Assembly: GCA_034440635.1 (NCBI GenBank)
Contig: JAOTON010001253.1
Location: forward strand, 806,001-870,000
Direction: 5' to 3'
Length of the DNA stretch: 64,000 nucleotides
Source of the DNA: Lepas anatifera
Taxonomy: Eukaryota; Arthropoda; Thecostraca; Lepadidae
In this document: positions 56,701 through 64,000 of the stretch, one piece after another
Layout: every line of letters starts with the position of its first letter
Position numbering within the stretch: the stretch's first letter is position 1
Program-made: the position numbers and the translations under genes
The notes under the pieces: model-generated
Database searches by the model: none
Told to the model about the DNA's origin: nothing
Seen by the model: the letters and a program-made list of their open reading frames with translations, nothing else

Positions 56701-57534
56701 GATGGCTCCAGGAGTGGAAATGGCACTGGATGCGCGTTCGTAACCGAGAATGTGGAAAGGTCATTCACATTACCTGGGAGTGCATCGGTTTTTACTGCCG
56801 AACTGTACGCTTTATTTCGTTGCATGGACTACATTTTACGTTCTAAAACACGCCGCCACGTAATCTTCTCAGATTCGCTTTCATCGCTACAAGCGCTGAG
56901 TGCGTTCGAAACTCACCCAACATCTTCATATGTTTTAGAACTTATTAGACTCAGACTCTACAGAGCACACTGCCATGGGAAAAGCGTCACAATTGCTTGG
57001 GTGCCTAGCCATGTGGGGATACCTGGAAATGAACGTGCTGACAGGTGTGCAAAAGCGGCATCCCAGGGTGTCGTACCGACTGGCTTAGGTGTGCCGTTCT
57101 CGGATTTTTACCAAAATATCGGTGATCATGTTAACCAAATATGGCAGCGCACCTGGGACGAAGACCCGAAAGGCTCCAAGTTGCGGGCGCTGAAACCCAA
57201 AATAGAGATATGGCAGTCGGCAGGTGCTGGCTGTAGGAGGGACGAGGTGATTCTGACCAGGCTGCGCATTGGTCATACGCACGCCACACACTCACACCAC
57301 CTTGGCGGTGACGGCCCGCCGACGTGTCAACGTTGCGGTGACCGACTGACGACCAGGCATGTGCTGATTGAATGTCGCGATTACGAGATCGAAAGAGCTC
57401 GTTATCTGCCCGGTGCCCCCACTATGGAGGCGCTCTGTGGAGAATCTCGATCGGTAGATATCTGCGACATCGTCTTATTCTTGAACAGTGTGAATTTTAA
57501 CGTCATATACTCTCCAGGTGGTCACACCGTGTGA
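53794..57534 (+). pseudogene. Element B ORF2: APE endonuclease, RT, RNase H; breaks after the RT (unit 2)
   Basis: From ATG 53794 (MTSIIQWNCRGL) the frame runs unbroken through the endonuclease and the whole RT (FVDD 55801-55812) to about 56238. There an extra C shifts it. A second indel near 56491-56500 and a CAG-to-TAG change at 56644-56646 follow. The RNase H frame is open again from 56752 to 57534 with all catalytic blocks and the C-terminal CCHC knuckle. None of these three defects occurs in unit 1, and none of the unit 1 breaks occurs here. Confidence 0.92.
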
Positions 57535-57770
57535 GCAGTAGACACCTAGCGCCGAAATGATTTAGGGAACCTATGTTCGTGTTTTATGTTCCGTATCTCT
57601 ACGTTTTACTTCTGACAAATGTTTGTATCTCTGTTCGCGCATAATTTCATTCACTTTCGACCTACCGGTGTGTATATGCAGGGGCTAAGCCGATGTTTTA
57701 CATACCATTTTTGGTGTTTTAGATGACGTTGCCGACGCTGCTCCCCGATGCCGCTTGCTTTTAAACTAAG

Positions 57771-58244
57771 AACAAGGACATAGATATGGGCGCAAAATGA
57801 CCGTCGCTGTCGACGCGCCCCTAAACTCCACTAATGGTGATGATGAGCAAAAAAAGAAGAAAATCAAGACCGAGATTAATGTCATCCAAGTTTGCCTTGT
57901 TAACAACTGCGGCATTAAGTACAAAGATGCAGTGCATTGCCGGTTGTGGGGAACACCAAATGCACTCAATATACTGAGATTAAGCAACATTCAAACTATT
58001 ACGTTACTATGTTGGTCAATAAAAACATGGCAAAGACTGCTTGCGTATCCACGTATGCATTCCAAAGCCAGGAGCGCTCCTGTCACACCATTTTCCAAGG
58101 ACGAAACATAGTTACCGATACGGCTGAATAAAGTTCCATCCAGCAGTCGCTCACAACGCGCAGATCAGGTAGACGGCGCAGTGGTATTAGTTGCTCGCCT
58201 GGGGCGCTAGGGTGCACGATGATATCACGTTGAATCAAATAACA
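57771..58244. other. Element B 3' flank, non-coding (unit 2)
   Basis: Counterpart of 32111-32584, with a substitution near 57881. No gene is called. Confidence 0.4.
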
Positions 58245-58595
58245 CCAACCACACAGAACCGGGCCACACTACTTACATCAGCAGACAACGCCAGCGACCG
58301 GGCCCCCGGCGGCCGCCCCACAGCCGCGTCCGGCGCATGAACGTCGAGCATCGTAGGCGCTCCAACCAGGTGGAGGTGGCCGCGCCAAACGCTGCATGAG
58401 CGGCCACCGGGTGACCAAGCCGCGTCGCCGTGTCGAAACGATCTGCCAAAAGCTCCAACGAATTACAGGGTAAGCAACATCAGAACATCGTTACAAATTA
58501 CGTCCCGATCCCTCAGCTCAGGTTCCAGCTGGATTAATCTTACTGAGCTCGAGTTCAACACAACTTGTATCCGGCGATCCAAATCAAGCGAAGCA
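58245..58595 (-). repeat. 3'-tail repeat of the ORF1-only retroelement, copy b (unit 2)
   Basis: Counterpart of 32585-32935, with substitutions near 58406 and 58512 relative to unit 1. Confidence 0.65.
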
Positions 58596-58902
58596 CCCCT
58601 GGAATGATGTTACTCTGACACATTATCTTATGCTCACAATTAACTTAAACCTTAGGAAATGAAGAAAATAAGACGTGGATTAAAGCCACAGAAAACCGCT
58701 GTCATAACAACCAGAGCGAAAAATGACAAATATGCGACACATATCCTGGTTATGGAGAACAAATATTTTCTATTGAATTCAACAGTGATTTAAGCACTCA
58801 CATTGAAAAGCTCGCCAAGAAGAACAAGGACTTCAAAAAGCAAAAGACTGATCGCCAACTCGCTAGAGCACGCCAATTACCAATCCGTTGTTCACCACCA
58901 TC

Positions 58903-60148
58903 TCACATGGTAGACGGCGCGGCGGCCTTGCTGCACGCCAGGGGCGCCAGTTCGCGCTGGCTGCAGCGCTCGCCGTCTCCACACCGTCCACTCTCGGTCC
59001 CTGCTGTAGTTCCTGAAGTCGCTGTCTCTCCGCGCTCAGAGGCAGCCATAACACTCATGGTCCGCGTTCCTAGCGGCCCGTCCGCCGCCGCAGCCGACGG
59101 CTCAGGGCCGGCACGGTGGCTGCTCGGCTGCAGCAACGCTGTTGCGCCGGAGTGAGCACGCGGTGCGTCGCGGCGCCAGCCGCGCTGCTGTCTGGAACGG
59201 TAAGGCAGCTGCGGAAGAGTACCCAACAGCTGCCGCAAATGTTCCTCATCCTTCACCATGATGTTGGTTCCTCCATACGTCCTCCGAAAGTAGACGGAAC
59301 CGCGACGCGTGAGCACGGAAGCAACCTTGCTTCCGTGCTCTGGGCTAAGCTCCGCCAGTAACAGCTGGAACACCCGCTGCAGATGTGGCACAAGCGACTC
59401 GGCCAGAAACAGCGGCGCTGCCATCTGTGGGCGGTCGGGCGCACTACCCTGACCGTGGCTGATCCGTCCAGCCGGGGCGCGTTTAGGAAAAAGTTCGAAG
59501 CGGCGCTCAAATATGGCGTCTCGCACGTTCCGTCTCAAAAACTTCACAATGACCTTGTGGTCCACTTCCAGGCGGTGGGCAACTTGTATGTCTCCTGGTG
59601 TGAGATGCAGCCCTGGGAGACGACTGTTGAGTATTACCACGGCCTTTTGCCCCACGTCCTCCCCTTGGGTGCGGGTTCCAAAATCTTTGCACGTCAATAT
59701 TAAGGAAGACAGCCGCCTGTTCCTGTCAATGGCATCAATTCTCTCCCGCAGCTCTTCATTTTCCTCTTTGCGATGCTCGCATTCCTTTCTCAGACTGGCC
59801 AACGCCGCGTCTTTGTCAAACAGCTCGGTTTCTAGAACTTATATCTTTTTTACCATGGCTTCGAGCTTTCTTTCTAAAGATGTTATAACATGATTGTTTC
59901 CAGCTTCTATCAGCTGCTTGATGGCATCTAAAGTGACAGTTTCTTCTCTGGGAACAGACTTCGTTCGCTGACATGGCGAGTATTTTCACCAGGTTTTCTG
60001 ATATTTTTAGTCGCTTTCTTTTGAGATTACGCGCCATATCACTTACCGAAAGCTGTCGCTTTCCCCGATAAGTGTCTGTTCCAGCTCCGGAAGCTGCGCC
60101 CGTAAAGACGGAGTCTCGGTCACAGTCACTGCCATCAGTGTCCGACAT
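58903..60148 (-). pseudogene. Orphan LINE-type ORF1 (coiled coil, RRM-like, FP25K-like C-terminal domain), unit 2
   Basis: Same protein as 34489-33243. The main 299-codon frame is intact and differs from unit 1 by a few residues (for example Ala to Val in the RRM-like domain and Pro to Leu near residue 150). The N-terminal part breaks at a different point: a T run near 60006-60010 is one base shorter than in unit 1 and moves the frame right after KRKRLK. The TAA before the coiled coil is shared. Confidence 0.7.
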
Positions 60149-61238
60149 TTTAAGAGACTTGAAAATTAACAGCAAAATCCACAAAAAAACAAAATCAAAA
60201 ACAGCAAAATCCACCTCGAAAGCTCACCTCACGGAACACTCTCACCAAGTTCTATCACATGCATTTTCAAAGCTCATGCTCTCATTTTCACCACTTCCGA
60301 GTCTCTCGGAGCCCCGCCGGTCGCACTGCACGGCTCAGGGCATTGTACGGTGCGGAGCGCGCACAACCGACCCCGACCGCAGGTCAGCGTAGACTGAACA
60401 TTTCAGGTGTCACCTATAAGTTGTCCGAGGGGCGAAAAAGTCTTCATTTTAATTAATCCCGAGTTTCAACCTCATAAAACAATATCAAGGGGGTAATTTC
60501 TAGGTCGGTTCAGTTTTCATTCAGAGAGACATGGTTTTTCGGAACTTTCGGCTGTCTGTCATTGTTTGACTGCGTCAGTCGAGTTATCGAGTTCAATCGT
60601 TACACTAAACCGGTTTTAGTGGGCTTAACTAGCGCTAAATGCTCTATATGCGCTATACTGAATTAAACATATTGCATATTATTGCAATATATTGCATATA
60701 TTGCATAATCAAACATACTCAACTTGAATTTAGTACACTAGTTTGGTGCAGTGATTTGACTCAGTTTACTCGACCAACGGTGGCGAGGGATGGCAAATTC
60801 GAAGGCTCCGAAAACAATGTCTGTGTACAGGAGGTCCCAAACTTTGTACAGTCCGCTCCTCTACAATGTCGTTCAGCAAATGACATTTTTCCATAATTGT
60901 GTCTTCCATACGGCAGGAGAAGTTGTTTGTATTAAGAGAACTAGACAAATGTCAATCAGGGAAAATAATAATTTTCTTCAGAAACAATAGAAGCCTTACA
61001 GATAGAAACATTTACAGAATCTTTAAAAGAACACATGAACATTTTATAGAGACGATTGTATGATTTTCAAACATTTTCGCACCAGTTTTAGTGAAAATGT
61101 TTTGTGTGAAATAGCTTTACAGCTGGCAGTTTGTAGCCACCTCCACTTTTCCACAGAAGAGACCTGAACCCTGAGCTGTCTGGTTTGTGAAAATCTTGGT
61201 ATGAAGTCGCTCAATTATAACCTTGTTTTCTATTTCAG
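60149..61238. other. Upstream region of NDUFA7, non-coding (unit 2)
   Basis: Counterpart of 34490-35579, and one of the stretches richest in substitutions between the units. Confidence 0.4.
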
Positions 61239-61298
61239 ATATTGCAAACTGTGTGAGTTTGGCTCAATTCGATATAAGGTGAACAACACCAGACAAAT

Positions 61299-62508
61299 AT
61301 GCCTCCCAAGCCTCCAGTCCAACCCAGAGACATCTCTCCTATTTTGCAAGCTCTCAGAAATGTTCTGCTGGGGGTATGTACAAGTGTTGTCTTTTGAATA
61401 TTGAAATGCGTGTTCTGCATTTAAATACGTGTAGTATGTGCAGTATACCCTGCCCTAAATATGTTTGCATTCACTATTGCTGGGGTGAAATCTGCTTGCC
61501 ATTTTAAAGCCCCAAAGGGTTTTATGGTTCATTTGGCTTCCAGAAATTTCCGCGCTCCCAAAGCTTGACATGAGTTGACACGTTTCCAAAACTTTACAAG
61601 TGTGCTCCCAAACACCATCAGACGGTGTTCATGATAGGAAAATATAGTCTCCTGTGTGTTTAAGGCTTCTGCATTTGTAAACTTCCTAGAACTTGAGGTC
61701 CTGTGGCAAAATTCCAAATTTTTGAAGAGAGCACCACGGATAGGATAAGTTTTCTCCGCTAAACTGATTACTTTTTTGTGATTTTGATGTCAATGCTCAG
61801 GAGTTTGAGTCAATGTTTTTTTAAGAAACAGTTCGTCACGTTGGATAACGAAATCACAACGTTATCTCTCACCGTGAACTGTTGAACCAGCCGCGTGAGT
61901 TCCTTGCCGCCCTTCTCACCCTCACTGTCCTAACGCCGTTCTCCGCAGAGGAAGCACACGGTGGCGGTGCGGTTCGCGCCGTCTCAGTCGGCGCGGCCGC
62001 GGTCACAGCCCGACCCTGCGCTGCCTGACGGGGTCACCCACAAGATCAGCGACAACTACTACTTCACCCGCGACGGCCGCCGCGAGGTGATGCCGGCCAC
62101 CCTGCTGGCGGAGAACACCGGCGCCGCCCTGCTCACCGCCAAGAAGAGTAAAAAGGAGAAGAAGGAGGCTAAGGCCAAGGCTGCCGCCGCCGCCGCCGAA
62201 GCGTGAGTCGAATCAGGGCGAAGTTTTTGCTTGTTGTGAGTGGTCCACCTCAGGGTGTTCAATGAGCTAGTGGGTAGAAATTGGTCGAGATGGCAGCTAT
62301 TATCAGGAAGCTGTTCTTGTTCCGTTGGGTTTTGCATGATGACTGGGGGCATCTTCTCCGTGTTGTTGGTCCGCGGTGTACTCGCCCTCCTTGACGTCGC
62401 TGCCCGGTGCCGTGCAGGGGTCCGGCGGAGGCAGCGGTGGCCACTTCAGCCGTACCCCGGCCTGGTGCACCCTACATCTGGGACGGCGGCCACGGCGTGC
62501 AGCAGTAG
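61299..62508 (+). CDS. NDUFA7: NDUFA7, mitochondrial complex I subunit B14.5a (unit 2)
   Basis: Second complete copy. Coding exons 61299-61373, 61949-62202 and 62418-62508 give the same 139-residue protein as unit 1, with the same splice sites. No coding difference was seen, although the surrounding non-coding sequence carries substitutions. If the duplication is real, the animal has two equal NDUFA7 genes 25.66 kb apart. If it is an assembly effect, these are two alleles of one gene. Confidence 0.92.
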
Positions 62509-63505
62509 GAGTGTTTATCAGCGAGACATCTATTGACAAAAGTAGGAAGCTGAAGTTCGTCCGTGGTCCGCCGTGAAATTTTCCAACCCGATTCTTCTCT
62601 CTGCAAGTATCACTGGGATGTAGAGTGTCTCTGGCCGAGCTGTTGGTCTGACAGTGCAAATAGGCTACCCGAATAACTAAAGAAAATAATCAAAGTTTAT
62701 TATGTATAGGAAGGAGTCGTTCTTCAACAGAAGAGCTGGTGTGATTGTCAGGTACTGTATGCTGAAATGGTGATGTGATCATGTTGGTGGAATATAGTGC
62801 CGCGTAAATATTTTTGCAGTGCTGGGTGAGCAATGGACATGTTGAAAATTAGGGGAGAAATATTTTCCCGCAAAGGAGAAACAGCCAAGATTTGCTTAAA
62901 CCTGCAAAATGTTGTTTAAACACACTGATCAATTTCCTCGTCTCCCAGAGTAGCTACACATTAGGCCATGTCGTGATCACCACTTTTTCATAGGATCTTT
63001 GTTTACCCGGTGTTTTCTAATGTATTAATGGTCGCTGATCACGATTTTCTGGTCGAAAATGTCAAATTCGAAAAATATTTGCCCGCACAAGCCGTTTGAA
63101 ATTCTTCCGGTTGGCCAACATTTCGATGTTTTCACATCTCACGGACAATAAAATGCAACTAATGTATGGAAAGGGCCCCAGAACTTTAAAGCCATTGAAT
63201 TTGAACAGTTTGAAACCTTTTTGACTCCTTAAAATATATACTTACCCGATAACGTACCTTGGAAAGACAGATGTTTGAGCTTAAAAGGGTGATAATAGAT
63301 GGCGCGCATGACGCAGCCGTCAACCACTGTCCCGCTACGTCGCTTATGTCAAGAAGCTATTAGCCGAAGGAGCTGGATATAGGATTTGAACCTGTTTTGA
63401 ATTCGATGAATGAACATTTACCTTCACAAGATGATCTAGATTTCTCTCGCTTACAGTTTTAAATATTATTGGTAATGGTTGCTTTCAAAACAGGTCCAGT
63501 TAAGA
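62509..63505. other. NDUFA7 3' flank to end of unit 2
   Basis: Non-coding counterpart of 36850-37847, with an AATAAA near 63147. Confidence 0.4.
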
Positions 63506-64000
63506 TCAGCCAGCCACATATAGATTAGGTATTTAAGCATGTAGTCACTGCGGATCAGTTTCAAGTATTAAAATGTATGCAAGAGCCAGTCGATTATATT
63601 TAGATTAGTCTTGCTATCACTAGCAAGGAGAATGCCGCATTTCGGGAAAAATGAAGCTGCACCACACCTAGCGCCGCCGTCAAGCCATGTATGCTGCCGC
63701 TTAACCAGCTCTCGACAGGGGCTGGCGTTGTCGTTCACATTATGATGCTGCGGCTTGAAGAGATGGAGGCCAGGGAAGTGGACGAATTTCACGTTTCAAT
63801 AGCTTGAAAAAATCGAACCGACCGCTGATGAAGTTACCGAGACTTACAGAAGAGCATCTGTGGCAGCAAGAAACAAGTACAAAGTTCGCTGTGAAATAAG
63901 GAAGCATTTAAACCTGAAGGAAGTGATCAGAAGGCGCCTACAAAACATGAAGATACTGTAAGCATGGACAAAGCATGACAACATTGTTTGACATATAAAG
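63506..64000. other. Unique right flank; possible small exon
   Basis: Sequence outside the duplication. The stretch 63803-63961 (plus strand) follows an AG and reads 52 Lys/Arg-rich codons to a TAA, including RNKYKVRCEIRKHLNLKEV. It could be a terminal exon but matches nothing I know. A 74-codon minus-strand open frame (63792-63568) is equally unassigned. Confidence 0.2.

Larger units (their letters stand above)
50990..57770 (+). mobile_element. Element B: I-clade non-LTR retrotransposon, near full length (unit 2)
   Basis: Same structure as the unit 1 copy: GC-rich leader, gag ORF1, ORF2 and a 3' UTR ending near CCGCTTGCTTTTAAAC. Its ends are placed by analogy and are uncertain. Confidence 0.8.
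37848..63505 (+). repeat. Tandem segmental duplication, unit 2 (25,658 bp)
   Basis: This is the second head-to-tail copy of 12187-37847. The offset to unit 1 drifts between about 25,654 and 25,661 because of small indels. All elements of unit 1 recur in the same order and orientation. It may be a true duplication or two haplotypes concatenated in assembly; the sequence alone cannot decide. Confidence 0.95.

Overview
The window is metazoan genomic DNA, most likely from an arthropod (crustacean or chelicerate). Three observations support this. It carries a spliced nuclear gene for the mitochondrial complex I subunit NDUFA7, with an arthropod-like N-terminus and C-terminus. It is crowded with animal-type non-LTR retrotransposons and short non-autonomous DNA transposons. 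It contains a CCTAA array, which matches the arthropod telomere unit. There are no prokaryotic operons, CRISPR arrays or rRNA genes.

Layout. Positions 1-5000 hold an old I-clade LINE (element A) whose C-terminal zinc knuckle is split by a 1.03-kb TTAA-flanked MITE. Positions 5000-10480 are non-coding, with a hairpin, a tRNA-derived SINE-like head, a hAT-like MITE with 8-bp target duplications, and simple repeats. Positions 10486-15947 form a 1.48-kb-arm inverted repeat around a 2.5-kb spacer. From 12187 to 63505 the window is one 25.66-kb unit repeated head to tail (12187-37847 and 37848-63505). Each unit carries, in order: part of a hAT MITE, the right inverted-repeat arm, a Tc1-like MITE, a CR1-type LINE (PHD-finger ORF1, dead RT), a fragment of an L1-like endonuclease ending in a TTAGG-type array, an I-clade LINE with RNase H (element B), a minus-strand ORF1-only retroelement, and a complete three-exon NDUFA7 gene. 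The last 0.5 kb is unique right flank.

How the parts relate. The only host gene recognised is NDUFA7, present twice with identical coding exons. Almost everything else is mobile DNA at different stages of decay. Element B is nearly intact: its two copies break the reading frame at different places, mostly by one-base run-length changes, so many breaks may be consensus errors. The CR1 element is dead in both copies, with a shared 5-bp duplication and a mutated catalytic Asp. The two units are almost free of substitutions up to about 29-30 kb (unit-1 coordinates) and then show about twenty in roughly 7 kb. This fits a recent tandem duplication with partial homogenisation, or two haplotypes laid end to end by the assembler.

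I found no convincing new multi-gene system. The most rewarding leads are the duplication and its mosaic divergence, the TTAA MITE rich in AGGTCA half-sites, and the ORF1-only retroelement with a sharply defined shared 3' end. All comparisons were by eye; no database search or alignment was run.
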